Positions 37,525-47,135 of a stretch of 64,000 nucleotides of DNA are shown piece after piece. The notes below the pieces were generated by a model. It was given only the letters and a program-made list of their open reading frames with translations, searched no databases and had not been told where the DNA came from. The stretch's first letter is position 1, and every line of letters starts with the position of its first letter. The DNA is from Nitrososphaerota archaeon. GTDB lineage: Archaea; Thermoproteota; Nitrososphaeria; Nitrososphaerales; Nitrosopumilaceae. The stretch covers positions 62,001-126,000 of the forward strand of contig JAPOVD010000001.1 of assembly GCA_026708305.1 (NCBI GenBank), given 5' to 3'. A program made the position numbers and the translations under genes.

Positions 37525-37745
37525 AAGCAATCATATTAGTTAGATCACCAAAAAAATTGATAGCAGCTAGACTGTTAAAAATAGATCGAGTTTATGAATC
37601 ATTTCCAGTTAGTGGTCAATTTGATGCTGTTGCATTGATAAATGTTAAAAGTTTCAATGAAATTAAAAAAGTTACAACAAATATTCAACATATTTCAGGA
37701 GTAGAAAGAACTGAAACTATGGTTGAAATAGAAGAAAAGGTTTAA
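37518..37745 (+). CDS. Stand-alone Lrp/AsnC effector (RAM) domain, copy 2
   Basis: 75 residues, a second RAM-type domain (KAIILVRSPKKLIAARLLKI, then FPVSGQFDAVALINVKS, ending ERTETMVEIEEKV). It starts at a TTG within the end of copy 1. The pair is adjacent, similar in size and clearly related, but diverged enough to suggest a hetero-oligomer and not a recent duplication. Confidence 0.78.
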   Translation: MVKAIILVRSPKKLIAARLLKIDRVYESFPVSGQFDAVALINVKSFNEIKKVTTNIQHISGVERTETMVEIEEKV

Positions 37746-37770
37746 TGATGGTACATACTAATTAAAATAT

Positions 37771-38181
37771 ATGAATATAAAAAGAGTAGGCAATGTAATA
37801 TTAGCAGTTAAAGATTTAGACAAATCTGTTGATTTTTATAATAAAATTATTGGCTTGCCAATAAAACAACAACGTAGAACATGGGTAGATCTAGGATCAC
37901 ATGGTACTCTACTTAGCTTGCATCCTACATCTATAACATCTAACGTTGGAATATCTATAGACAACGGTGTAGCAATAGGATTTATAGTAGGAGATATAAT
38001 TTCTGCAATCAATGAATTAAGAAACGTAGGAGTGAAAATTTATAGAGACATAATGAAAAGAGAAGCAGGTAAAAACGCATTAATTTTAGATCCAGACGAT
38101 TATATTTTATCATTATTTGAACCTTTATTTAAAGACAAAGAACAACAAACAACAGGTTATCAAGGATTCACACCACAATAA
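37771..38181 (+). CDS. VOC (glyoxalase/bleomycin-resistance) family protein
   Basis: 136 residues with the paired beta-alpha-beta-beta-beta modules of the VOC fold: NVILAVKDLDKSVDFYNKII at the start and ILDPDDYILSLFEPL near the end. The metal-ligand positions appear only partly conserved (Glu of LFEP present, first His replaced by Asn in RVGNVI), so activity is uncertain. It follows the RAM pair by 25 bases in the same direction. Confidence 0.8.
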   Translation: MNIKRVGNVILAVKDLDKSVDFYNKIIGLPIKQQRRTWVDLGSHGTLLSLHPTSITSNVGISIDNGVAIGFIVGDIISAINELRNVGVKIYRDIMKREAGKNALILDPDDYILSLFEPLFKDKEQQTTGYQGFTPQ

Positions 38182-38233
38182 TAATACCTTTCTGAAACAT
38201 CAGATTTATAACTAGTATTTTAAATTAAATAAT

Positions 38234-38593
38234 ATGCATTTATTTTTCAATAAATCAAATACAGATTATCTCATAGATTATCCTGAGAATTACTTTGTAG
38301 ATCAATTAAACAATAATGAATTTAGATCATTTCAACTTAAATTTATGTTAGATTTTTTAAAAATGAAACCTAATAATCAAAATATTAAAAATACACAAGC
38401 TGATAAATTAAACTTAAATCAATTTTACATAAAATACAAAAAAATGTTACATGGTTTATACCCTGTTTCTATCATGAAAAAACATCCTATATTTTCTAGC
38501 TTGGTTTCTATTGTAGATTTACAAATTCAAATAGAAGAACTACAAAAAGAAAATATTGAATTAAAAAAACAATTGGTTAACTTAAAAAAATAA
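38234..38593 (+). CDS. Hypothetical protein with C-terminal coiled coil
   Basis: 119 residues, not recognised. The first half is Asn- and Phe-rich; the last 30 residues (VDLQIQIEELQKENIELKKQ) are a clear coiled coil suited to dimerisation. It converges with the nucleotide cyclase 9 bases away. No membrane or signal sequence. Confidence 0.62.
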   Translation: MHLFFNKSNTDYLIDYPENYFVDQLNNNEFRSFQLKFMLDFLKMKPNNQNIKNTQADKLNLNQFYIKYKKMLHGLYPVSIMKKHPIFSSLVSIVDLQIQIEELQKENIELKKQLVNLKK

Positions 38594-38602
38594 TCATTCA
38601 TG

Positions 38603-39367
38603 TTACTTGATATATTCATATAATTGATAAATTTTACCAGTTGTTTTAGAATGATAATTCCATTTATTATCGCGTTTGATTTTACGTAATTTTTTTTGAA
38701 TGATTGGATGTAATTTATCATATACATCGCAGCCAATTAATATCTGATTTGGTTTTGCGTGGTTTTGTATTTTTGATGCTATGTTCATAGATGGCCCTAA
38801 TAAATCTACATGTGGTTCATCTTTATTTGATCCATATCGCACAATTGTATTTTGACCAAAATCAATCCCTATTTTTACCATTAGATCTGGATATCCATAT
38901 TGGTTTAATATTGGATTTATTCCCTCATTGATTACATCGATCATAGAATTAGCACAATTAACAGCATTGTCAGCAACTAATAGTTTATTATTTGCAACAA
39001 AATATCCTATTACCGCATCACCAACAAATTTTAATATATTGCCATCATATTGCATTATCACGGATCCCATTTCCTGGGCAAATGAACTTATTATTATTGC
39101 AAGTTTATCTATTGGTAGTTCAAGAGTCATTGTAGTAGAACCAACTAGATCGACATATAATACAACCATGTTTATTCTCGAAAACACATTAGCCCGCAGA
39201 AATTGTTCAGATTTAACTATCCCTATATCATATTCATACCCATTTTTTAATGCACGCCATACTCTTTTTTGTGTTTCTTGTATCAAAGAATCTCTATAAA
39301 TAGTTTTTATTTTACTTCTACTTAGCATCATGTCTATTACAGAATTAGTATTTTCATTTTTAGTCAA
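38603..39367 (-). CDS. Class III nucleotide cyclase
   Basis: 254 residues. A helical N-terminal part of about 65 residues precedes one cyclase homology domain with both metal Asp residues: MVVLYVDLVGSTT (about residue 73) and LKFVGDAVIGYF (about residue 118), plus VKIGIDFGQNTIVRYG and the LLGPSMNIASKIQ segment. A dimer would make cAMP or cGMP. No sensor or membrane domain is attached, and no cAMP-binding protein is in the window, so the signal pathway is unknown. Confidence 0.85.
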   Translation of the reverse strand: MTKNENTNSVIDMMLSRSKIKTIYRDSLIQETQKRVWRALKNGYEYDIGIVKSEQFLRANVFSRINMVVLYVDLVGSTTMTLELPIDKLAIIISSFAQEMGSVIMQYDGNILKFVGDAVIGYFVANNKLLVADNAVNCANSMIDVINEGINPILNQYGYPDLMVKIGIDFGQNTIVRYGSNKDEPHVDLLGPSMNIASKIQNHAKPNQILIGCDVYDKLHPIIQKKLRKIKRDNKWNYHSKTTGKIYQLYEYIK

Positions 39368-39457
39368 AGTGTTATTATTTCACATTATTTATATATATTA
39401 ATTATTTATACCAACATAAATACACATTTTCTAAATTACAAAAATTACTTAAATTTC

Positions 39458-40303
39458 ATGAACCATAATTATTTGTTAATGCAATTAGGTTTAAATTCAA
39501 ATAGCAAATTTACACATCAATTCAATATAAAATATAATGAATTTTGTAAGCTACTAATCTCTCAAATTAAAACACTTGCTAGAACCTCTCCTAATTTAGT
39601 CATGTTATCAGATAAAACTATTCGTAAACAAAATTCATTTGATCCTGAGAAAATTTATAATTTTTTTAAGATTTTTGAATCTAAATTAATAAATTTTATT
39701 GTGGAATCTACATCTACTTCAATTACTGAAGACAAAAGAAGAATTTTTTTAAAATTTAATACCAATAAAAATAATTATATTCTTTCTGCTAACATTTCTT
39801 TTCAATATCATGTTTTATTATATTATAAACCTAATAATATAGTATCTAAATATCAAAATGAATTACTTACACTATCAAATAATGCTACACATGCTAAAAA
39901 TAATTTGAATGTGAAAGGAAATAATATTATAATATCTATATTTAATAAATTAGGTTATCAAAATTTAAATGAATTAGAATTATTTAAAATATTTTTTAAT
40001 AACCAATCATTAGTTGATGAAATACAAAATAAAATAAGAAAAGAAGAAGAAGAACATGCCAAATTTGTAAAACAAGAAAAAAGAATACTAAAAAAACTTG
40101 ATGATTTGTTGGTTGAAATATATTCTACTAAATCTATTTTATTAGATGAAAAAAAATTAATGGAAGGTGAAGATGGTTGCTCTTGCAGTTTTTACTTGAA
40201 ACATAAAACAAAAATTAATGTTGAAAAAATCCCATATATTGTACAAAAAGAGTTTTTGTTACGACTAGATGAATTGATTAACATTATGAAAAATAAAATA
40301 TAA
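39458..40303 (+). CDS. Hypothetical protein, charged and helical
   Basis: 281 residues, not recognised, divergent from the cyclase. The first two thirds are Asn/Lys-rich and mixed; residues about 190-230 are a strongly charged helix (IRKEEEEHAKFVKQEKRILK) likely to coil; a GCSCSFYLKHKT segment with a CxC pair follows, and the protein ends in another helix. No signal or membrane segment. The Asn/Ile/Lys richness suggests rapid drift toward AT-rich codons. Confidence 0.65.
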   Translation: MNHNYLLMQLGLNSNSKFTHQFNIKYNEFCKLLISQIKTLARTSPNLVMLSDKTIRKQNSFDPEKIYNFFKIFESKLINFIVESTSTSITEDKRRIFLKFNTNKNNYILSANISFQYHVLLYYKPNNIVSKYQNELLTLSNNATHAKNNLNVKGNNIIISIFNKLGYQNLNELELFKIFFNNQSLVDEIQNKIRKEEEEHAKFVKQEKRILKKLDDLLVEIYSTKSILLDEKKLMEGEDGCSCSFYLKHKTKINVEKIPYIVQKEFLLRLDELINIMKNKI

Positions 40304-40325
40304 CCAATTAACAAGAAAATCATAA

Positions 40326-41528
40326 ATGAAACCGACTTTAGATGATGTAATAAAAGCACAATCATTGCAATGTAAACAGATAATTAAAACTCCGCTGGCT
40401 TATTCTCAAACGTTTAGTAAATTAATAGGTTCTGAAGTATATTTAAAACAAGAATTTTTACAAAAAACTGGCTCGTTTAAAATTCGCGGGGCTTATTTTA
40501 AAATAAAATCGTTAACAAAAGATGAAAAAAAACACGGAGTAGTAGCAGCGTCTGCTGGTAACCACGCTCAAGGAGTTGCTTTTGCATCATCTTTAGAAAA
40601 TATTAAATGCACCATTGTTATGCCAAAAAATGCATCTCCAGCCAAAGTTGCAGCGACCAGAAGTTATGGTGCAAATGTTGTATTGTCTGGCATAAATTAT
40701 GATGAATCATTCTTAAAAGCTGTTGAAATAAGAAATCAAACTCAGGCTAACATCATTCATGCATTTGACGATCCACATATAATTGCAGCACAAGGAGTCA
40801 TTGGATTAGAAATTTTGGAAAAATTACCAAATGTTGATGAAATTTATGTACCTATTGGCGGAGGCGGGTTGGTAGCTGGAATACTGATTGCAATAAAAAC
40901 TAAACATCCTGAAATTAAAATAGTGGGAGTTCAATCAAAATCTTATCCATCTATGAAACATTCTTTAGAATGTGGAAAGGTTACTTCCATAATTGGAAAA
41001 CAAACAATTGCAGATGGTATATCTGTAAGCAAACCTGGAAAGTTAACATTTAACATAATTAATAAATTAATTGATAATATTGTATTAGTTAATGATTCTC
41101 AAATAATTAAAACTATGTTTTTATTAATGGAAAGAACAAAAATGATTGTTGAACCTGCTGGCGTAGTAGGATTGGCACATCTACTAGATGTTAAACCAAA
41201 AAATAAAAAGATTGTTTCTATTTTAGGAGGAGGCAATGTAGATATGTATTTACTTGGACAAATAGTTTCAAAAGGATTATCACAAATGGGGAGATTAATA
41301 AAAATATTTGTTTTACTTCCTGATAAACCAGGAACTTTACAAACATTAGTTAATGAAATAACGTCATTAAGCATTAACATAGTAGAAGTTTTACATGATA
41401 GATTAAGTTCTTACATAGATGCTGGAACAGTAGGAGTGATATTAAGTTTAGAAACAGAAAATAAAAATAAAGCATACAAATTATTAGAAAATTTAAAAGA
41501 TAAAAAAATTAATTTCCGTTTAATGTAG
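40326..41528 (+). CDS. ilvA: Threonine ammonia-lyase
   Basis: 400 residues. The PLP lysine is in KTGSFKIRGAYF (about residue 56), the phosphate loop is PIGGGGLVAG, and a second glycine block is ILGGGNVDMY. A C-terminal ACT-type domain (IFVLLPDKPGTLQTLVNEI) gives allosteric control by isoleucine or a related amino acid. It provides 2-oxobutanoate for isoleucine, alongside ilvD. Its last 9 bases overlap the convergent purE. Confidence 0.92.
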   Translation: MKPTLDDVIKAQSLQCKQIIKTPLAYSQTFSKLIGSEVYLKQEFLQKTGSFKIRGAYFKIKSLTKDEKKHGVVAASAGNHAQGVAFASSLENIKCTIVMPKNASPAKVAATRSYGANVVLSGINYDESFLKAVEIRNQTQANIIHAFDDPHIIAAQGVIGLEILEKLPNVDEIYVPIGGGGLVAGILIAIKTKHPEIKIVGVQSKSYPSMKHSLECGKVTSIIGKQTIADGISVSKPGKLTFNIINKLIDNIVLVNDSQIIKTMFLLMERTKMIVEPAGVVGLAHLLDVKPKNKKIVSILGGGNVDMYLLGQIVSKGLSQMGRLIKIFVLLPDKPGTLQTLVNEITSLSINIVEVLHDRLSSYIDAGTVGVILSLETENKNKAYKLLENLKDKKINFRLM

Positions 41529-42086
41529 TTTATTTTCATAAAAGTTCTTTAATCCAATTTTTTTCATGATGTTTGATTCTTTCATAACTATTTTATGTTG
41601 TTTATTTTTATAAGCTATTAATTTTTTTTTCAACGTTTCATCTTCGTTAGCAAGTATCTTTATGGCATATAACGCAGCGTTTATTGACTTGTTAATACCT
41701 ACGCTTGCTATAGATGTTCCATTGGGCATCTCTGATATAGACAACAATGAATCTAATCCTCCAAACGAAGATGATTTCAAGTTTAGTTTTGTGTTTTGTG
41801 AGTGTATGTATGCCATTATTGGTACTCCTATTACAGGTATGGTAGTAAAAGATGAAATCATTCCAGGTAGATGTGCAGCTCCGCCAGCACCAGCTATTAT
41901 GACTTTAAAATTTTGTTTTTCAGCATATTTTGCATAAATTTCTAATTGATCAGGAGTACGATGTGCCGAGATAATTTGGTCTTCGTGTTTTATATAGAAA
42001 TCATCTAATATTTTTGCAGCATTAATCATAATGTTGCTATCTGAATTAGATCCCATTATGATGCCAACAAGTATTTTGACTTTCAT
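41520..42086 (-). CDS. purE: N5-CAIR mutase PurE
   Basis: 188 residues. GIIMGSNSDSNIM, the catalytic ISAHRTPDQLEIYA and AGAGGAAHLPGMIS segments are intact. The class I enzyme moves the carboxylate made by PurK to C4 of AIR. The C-terminal tail (residues about 160-188) is longer and more basic than usual. It is divergent from purK with 81 bases between the starts, so both could share a control region. Confidence 0.93.
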   Translation of the reverse strand: MKVKILVGIIMGSNSDSNIMINAAKILDDFYIKHEDQIISAHRTPDQLEIYAKYAEKQNFKVIIAGAGGAAHLPGMISSFTTIPVIGVPIMAYIHSQNTKLNLKSSSFGGLDSLLSISEMPNGTSIASVGINKSINAALYAIKILANEDETLKKKLIAYKNKQHKIVMKESNIMKKIGLKNFYENKLH

Positions 42087-42167
42087 GTTTTTTAATGTAC
42101 TATTTTTACATCTAATTATTCTTTTAATATATATTTAGATAGTTAGAATATATTTCATTACAAATAC

Positions 42168-43322
42168 GTGGTTATTTTGTCTAGAAATAAAAAAATCATC
42201 GGTATAATAGGAGGAGGACAATTAGGAATGATGATCACTGAAGCTTCAAAAAATCTTTCTAGATACATATCTGATATAATTGTAGTAGATCCCACTCCAC
42301 AGTGTCCAGCTTCTAAAGTGGGTGCAAAACAAATAATTGGTGATTATTATGACGAAAATGCAATAACAAAATTAGCAGAAGAATCAGATATCATTACATA
42401 TGAAATAGAATTTGGAAATGTACGTATACTGAAAAAACTTGACAAATTAGTTGAGATTAACCCATCTCCAAAATCACTTGGAATCATACAAGATAAACTT
42501 AAACAAAAAAAATTTTTGTTTAAAAACAAATTACCAGTGCCAATATTTGATAAAATACAAACCGTATCTGATTTTATAGAAAAATCAAATAAATTTGATT
42601 TACCTCTTATGATGAAAGCTCGTAAAGGTGGTTATGACGGACATGGTAATATTTTGATTAATTCTTTGTCAGATATTCATAATTATCATACAAAATTACA
42701 CAACGGATTTTTCATAGAAAAAATAATAGATTTTAAAATGGAAATCTCAGTGATAATTGTAAGAAACACAGCTGGAGATGTATCTATGTATCCAATATCT
42801 GAAAACATACACAATGAAAGTATCTTACGTATGGCAATAGTACCTGCTAGAATAAAAGCAAATATTGAAAAAAAAGCAAAAGAAATAGCAAAAAATGCTA
42901 TTAAATGTTTTAATGGAGCTGGTGTTTTTTGTGTCGAAATGTTTCTTACACAAGATGACGATATACTAATAAATGAAATAGCACCAAGAGTTCATAATTC
43001 TGGTCATCATACATTACAATCATCTGCCACTTCTCAATTTGAACAACATTTAAGAGCGATTTTAGGTTTAAAATTAGGCAGTACTAAATTATTACATTCT
43101 ACTATCACATATAATATACTCGGACCAAAAAATTTTCATGGTAAATTTAAACCAATAAATGTAAATAAATCAAATGTATTTATTAAAATGTATCATAAAC
43201 CTATATCAAAACCATTAAGAAAATTAGGGCATGTAAATATAATATCAAATGATAATAACATAGATACAATGTTAAAAACTTTACATGACATTAAAAAATC
43301 GATAACAGTCACACCAGTATAA
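42168..43322 (+). CDS. purK: N5-CAIR synthetase PurK
   Basis: 384 residues of ATP-grasp enzyme. IIGGGQLGMMITEA at the start, KARKGGYDGHGN (the Gly-rich ATP loop, about residue 150), NEIAPRVHNSGHHT and QFEQHLRAI are family hallmarks. It makes N5-carboxy-AIR from AIR, bicarbonate and ATP. The GTG at 42168 is used; TTG 42177 would also fit. Confidence 0.94.
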   Translation: MVILSRNKKIIGIIGGGQLGMMITEASKNLSRYISDIIVVDPTPQCPASKVGAKQIIGDYYDENAITKLAEESDIITYEIEFGNVRILKKLDKLVEINPSPKSLGIIQDKLKQKKFLFKNKLPVPIFDKIQTVSDFIEKSNKFDLPLMMKARKGGYDGHGNILINSLSDIHNYHTKLHNGFFIEKIIDFKMEISVIIVRNTAGDVSMYPISENIHNESILRMAIVPARIKANIEKKAKEIAKNAIKCFNGAGVFCVEMFLTQDDDILINEIAPRVHNSGHHTLQSSATSQFEQHLRAILGLKLGSTKLLHSTITYNILGPKNFHGKFKPINVNKSNVFIKMYHKPISKPLRKLGHVNIISNDNNIDTMLKTLHDIKKSITVTPV

Positions 43323-43380
43323 AATCAAAATAAATTTTCAAATGAAAAGACTATATTATCGTTACAAGATACCATGATTA

Positions 43381-43752
43381 ATGAAAGAATTGATTGCAAT
43401 AACAATGACAATTTTTGCAATTGGTTTATTGACCATATATGGATTAGATGTAATTTTTTCTAATATTTCACAAGGTTTTTTACCATTTAATCACATGGTA
43501 CGTGGATTAGGACTTGGAGTACCTGCACTAGTTCTTCCATTATTATCTTTTTTCATTACTAAAAATTTAATAAATACAAAATTAGGCATCTTGATTATTA
43601 TAAATGGAGTTTTAATAATAATAGGTGGCATAGCTGTAATTGTGCCTGACTCAACCAAAACAATGAAAATAAATACATATGTAGAATCTATGTTTTTAAT
43701 TGCAATAGGATGTTTAACAATATTTGCTGGAACTAAAAAAATTCGTAATTAA
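43381..43752 (+). CDS. Small polytopic membrane protein
   Basis: 123 residues with four predicted membrane helices: about residues 4-22, 43-62, 68-88 and 100-118. Charged residues lie mainly at the ends and in the FITKNLINTK loop. No family recognised. It is followed 33 bases later by the DedA gene in the same direction, so a shared role at the membrane is possible. Confidence 0.68.
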   Translation: MKELIAITMTIFAIGLLTIYGLDVIFSNISQGFLPFNHMVRGLGLGVPALVLPLLSFFITKNLINTKLGILIIINGVLIIIGGIAVIVPDSTKTMKINTYVESMFLIAIGCLTIFAGTKKIRN

Positions 43753-43785
43753 GATTTTAATACGTTATTTATAAAGCTAACATAA

Positions 43786-44319
43786 TTGTTAACAATTGCT
43801 TCTATCATAGATTGGTTATCGTATATAATATCCGAATACATATATGTTGGAGTATTTATTGCTGCTTTATCTGAAACTGTATTCACACCAATACCCACAA
43901 TAATGATATTTCCTTTTGTTGGTTACATTGCATTCCAAAACGAATTTAGCTTAGTAGAATTAGTATTATTAGGCATAATTGGAGGATTAGGTTCTACAAT
44001 TGGATCATTAATTTTATATTTTTTTGCATTAAAACTAGGAACAAAAACTAGACTTTTAAAATATTTAGCAATTTCAGAAAAAAAATTAAATTTGGTATCA
44101 AAATGGATTGATAAATATGGATCTATAATTGTTTTCATTTGTAGACTCATACCAATTTTAAGGGAAGCCGTTTCTATTTTTGCAGGAATATTCAAAATGA
44201 AGAAAATAATCTTTTTTGTTTATACTTTTTTAGGATCAAGTATTTTAAACATAATATTGTTGTTTATAGGGTATTATTTCAATGGAAACTTCCAAAGTTT
44301 TATAAAAACTTATTTTTAA
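43786..44319 (+). CDS. DedA / SNARE-associated family membrane protein
   Basis: 177 residues. The FTPIPTIMIFPFVGYIA segment (VPxPxxx-type re-entrant loop), IIGGLGSTIGSLILYF and the RLIPILREAVSIFAGIFKMK block (RxxPxxR motif) are the DedA signature. The family includes lipid scramblase-like and undecaprenyl-phosphate flippase proteins. The TTG start lies within a perfect 14-base palindrome (AATTGTTAACAATT, 43784-43797), which could mask or regulate translation or be chance. Confidence 0.85.
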   Translation: MLTIASIIDWLSYIISEYIYVGVFIAALSETVFTPIPTIMIFPFVGYIAFQNEFSLVELVLLGIIGGLGSTIGSLILYFFALKLGTKTRLLKYLAISEKKLNLVSKWIDKYGSIIVFICRLIPILREAVSIFAGIFKMKKIIFFVYTFLGSSILNIILLFIGYYFNGNFQSFIKTYF

Positions 44320-44329
44320 AAATCTAGTT

Positions 44330-44995
44330 ATGATTGTTATAATACTAGCAGGTGGACGTGGTGAAAGATTAAATTCAATCACAGAATATGTCCCAAAATC
44401 ATTGATCCCAATAAACAATGTTCCAATAATAGAAAGACAGATAAAATATCTACAAAAATTTAATATAACTAAATTTGTGATTGCATTAGGTTATTTATCT
44501 CAACAAGTAATAAATTACATACGACATAAAAATTATTTCTATGCAGATATAGAATTTTCTATTGAAAAAACTCTATTAGGTACAGGAGGTGCAATAAAAA
44601 ACATCATCGATGATAAAAATGAAAATTCATACATCATAATGAATGGCGATATAATTACAAATATGGATATATCATTACTTCAATCACAAATTGATAGTGT
44701 TGCAATTATACCATTAATAACAAAGTTTGGAGTAGTTTGTATTAATGATAACAGAATAACGCAGTTCGATGAAAAAAAAATAGTTAGTAATGAATGGATG
44801 AATTCTGGTTTATATCATTTATCTAAAAAATTGTTAAATAAATTACCAACAAATGGCAACATAGAACAAACATTATTTCCTATGTGTGCAAAACAGAACT
44901 TACTGTATGCTCTTAAATATCAAAATATAATGTGGCATTCTATTGATTCTTATAAAGATATTAATGAATGTGAAATTAAATTAAGTAGTATATAA
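44330..44995 (+). CDS. Sugar-phosphate nucleotidyltransferase-like protein
   Basis: 221 residues with the NTP-transferase core: IILAGGRGERLNSITEYVPK (GGxGxR and the PK lysine), then NVPIIERQI, LLGTGGAIKNII and NGDIITNMD (metal Asp). It probably makes an NDP-sugar; the nucleotide and sugar cannot be named. No C-terminal beta-helix is present, so it is the short, nucleotidyl-only form. It follows the DedA gene by 10 bases. Confidence 0.85.
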   Translation: MIVIILAGGRGERLNSITEYVPKSLIPINNVPIIERQIKYLQKFNITKFVIALGYLSQQVINYIRHKNYFYADIEFSIEKTLLGTGGAIKNIIDDKNENSYIIMNGDIITNMDISLLQSQIDSVAIIPLITKFGVVCINDNRITQFDEKKIVSNEWMNSGLYHLSKKLLNKLPTNGNIEQTLFPMCAKQNLLYALKYQNIMWHSIDSYKDINECEIKLSSI

Positions 44996-45050
44996 CGTTT
45001 GTAATATATTTGTCGATATTTTTAATTTATATTGATTTTATATTTTAGTT

Positions 45051-46022
45051 ATGAAAATTTCATATAATTTAGGATCATTGTTAACAATAAACCAAATATT
45101 AGACTGCATTAGAATTATTAAAAAAAACCGGATTTCAAACATGGTTTGGATTCCTGAAACATGGGGAATGGAAACTTTTTCAATGTTAGGTGCAATATCT
45201 TCTATGATCCCAAATGTAGAAATTGGAACATCTATAATCAATGTTTATTCTAGAAGTCCTTCTTTAATAGCAATGGCTGCTGCTACATTAGATACATTGT
45301 CAAATGGCAAATTTGTTTTGGGTCTAGGTGTAAGTACTGATCAAATAATAAAAAATTTTCATGGATACAAGTATGAATCTCAATTATTACGCATACAAGA
45401 ATACGTAGAAATAATTAGACTTACTTTAACTCAAAACAAAGTATTTTATAACGGTAAATTGTTCAAATTAAAAAATTTCACATTGTTAATAAGGCCTAAA
45501 CGAACAAAAATACCAATTTATTTGGCAGCTGTAAATAAAAATATGATTAAGTTAGCTGAACAAATAGCTGATGGCGTTATATTTTACTTACGACCAATTG
45601 AAAATATGAAAAATATCATACGTAAAACTAGAAGTAAACAATTTAAGTACAATTGTCAATTTATAACTTGTATGTCTTACGATGTTGATGATGCAATATG
45701 TAGAGTACAAAAAACATTAGCATTTTATATTTCAGTAAGTAAATTATACAGGAATTTTTTAGCACAATGTGGTTTTAATAATGAAGTTAACAATATTTAT
45801 AATGAATTTTTGTCTACTGGTTTTAAATACAATCACAAACTGATTTCTAAGCGCATGTTAGATTCACTTACTATTTATGGAAGTCCTGAAGATTGCATTA
45901 AACAATTATTAAAAATTAAAAAAACTGGATTAGATTTAGCAATACTTCAGTTTAATCCATATGATCAAAATGAAGTAAACAAATCTTTTAATTTACTAGT
46001 TGACAAAATTTCTAGTATATAA
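45051..46022 (+). CDS. LLM-class flavin/F420-dependent oxidoreductase
   Basis: 323 residues of luciferase-like TIM barrel: VWIPETWGMETFSMLGAI, then EIGTSIINVYSRSPSLIAM, GKFVLGLGVSTDQI and IPIYLAAVNKNMIKLAEQIA. In archaea this class usually uses F420. It is 2 bases upstream of a thiolase gene and in line with a DUF35 gene, which suggests an acyl-CoA or lipid substrate; substrate is inference. Confidence 0.85.
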   Translation: MKISYNLGSLLTINQILDCIRIIKKNRISNMVWIPETWGMETFSMLGAISSMIPNVEIGTSIINVYSRSPSLIAMAAATLDTLSNGKFVLGLGVSTDQIIKNFHGYKYESQLLRIQEYVEIIRLTLTQNKVFYNGKLFKLKNFTLLIRPKRTKIPIYLAAVNKNMIKLAEQIADGVIFYLRPIENMKNIIRKTRSKQFKYNCQFITCMSYDVDDAICRVQKTLAFYISVSKLYRNFLAQCGFNNEVNNIYNEFLSTGFKYNHKLISKRMLDSLTIYGSPEDCIKQLLKIKKTGLDLAILQFNPYDQNEVNKSFNLLVDKISSI

Positions 46023-46024
46023 AA

Positions 46025-47128
46025 TTGAATGTATTTGTAACAGATTATAGCTCAACACACTTCACTCTACAAAACATTGAAATAAGATCAATATTATTAT
46101 CATCAGTACAAAAATTATTGATCCAATCTAAAATAGATAAAAAATTAATTGATGGAATACTGATATCAACAACATCAAATTCTAAGTATTTGGCAGCTCA
46201 AATATCAGAATTTCTTGGAATTAAATCTAAGTTTGCATTTACAATTGAAAATCTTTGTAGCTCTGGTACAAATGCAATCGTTTCAGCATTTGCATACATA
46301 TCTTCAGGATTAGCTAATGCTATAATAGTTGTAGGTGCCGATTTATACAATCCGCCAGGTAAAATATTTGAATGCGATGAGTCAAGAGGAAGTTATAAAC
46401 ATCCAATTTTTTGGGCATCGTTATTTACTAAAGCATATAAAAGAAAATACGGTATCAATGAATACGATTTAGCAAGGATATCTTCAAAAAACTATAATCA
46501 TGCATTACATAACCCATATGCATTTAATAAAAAAACATACACTGTGGAAAATATTATAGACTCAAAAAAAATAACAGATGATCTTAATATCCTTCATTGT
46601 TCAAAACTTTGTACTGGAAGCTCAGCAATTTTAATGATGTCTGAAAATTATGCCAAAAAATTTTCAACAGATCCTGTACGTATAATAGGAATCGGACAAT
46701 TTACTGACTCCACATTTTTCACTAAAAATGATTTAACATCAATGCCATCCACTAAAATTGCTTCGCAAAATGCGTTTTCAATGTGTAAACTCACTCCAAA
46801 CCAAATTGATGTTGCTGAAGTACATGATGCATTTTCTATCTGTGAAATTATGGCAATTGAAGATATAGGTTTTACAAAAAAAGGGCACGGTGCAGATCTT
46901 TCTAATGAATTATACCAAACGAAGAATAATAAAATTAATCCGCGTGGAGGTTTATTGGGTTCAGGACATCCAATTGGAGCTACAGGAATATCACAAACTA
47001 TGGAAATAGTACAACAACTTCAAAACAAAGCTGGCAAAAGACAAATATCTAGAGCCAACATTGGATTAATACATAACATGTCTGCTGCAGCTACATCGTC
47101 AACAATTTTAATTTTAACATCGTCATAA
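46025..47128 (+). CDS. Thiolase-family acyl-CoA enzyme
   Basis: 367 residues. The nucleophile is Cys78 in ENLCSSGTNAIVSA; VAEVHDAFSICE and LLGSGHPIGATGISQ carry the conserved His residues. The C-terminal segment reads HNMSAAATSS where related archaeal thiolases have a Gly-rich HNxGGxG motif, so the active-site edge differs. It may condense or cleave acetoacetyl-CoA-type substrates. The next gene is its likely DUF35 partner. TTG start 2 bases after the LLM gene. Confidence 0.85.
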   Translation: MNVFVTDYSSTHFTLQNIEIRSILLSSVQKLLIQSKIDKKLIDGILISTTSNSKYLAAQISEFLGIKSKFAFTIENLCSSGTNAIVSAFAYISSGLANAIIVVGADLYNPPGKIFECDESRGSYKHPIFWASLFTKAYKRKYGINEYDLARISSKNYNHALHNPYAFNKKTYTVENIIDSKKITDDLNILHCSKLCTGSSAILMMSENYAKKFSTDPVRIIGIGQFTDSTFFTKNDLTSMPSTKIASQNAFSMCKLTPNQIDVAEVHDAFSICEIMAIEDIGFTKKGHGADLSNELYQTKNNKINPRGGLLGSGHPIGATGISQTMEIVQQLQNKAGKRQISRANIGLIHNMSAAATSSTILILTSS

Positions 47129-47135
47129 TAATAAA

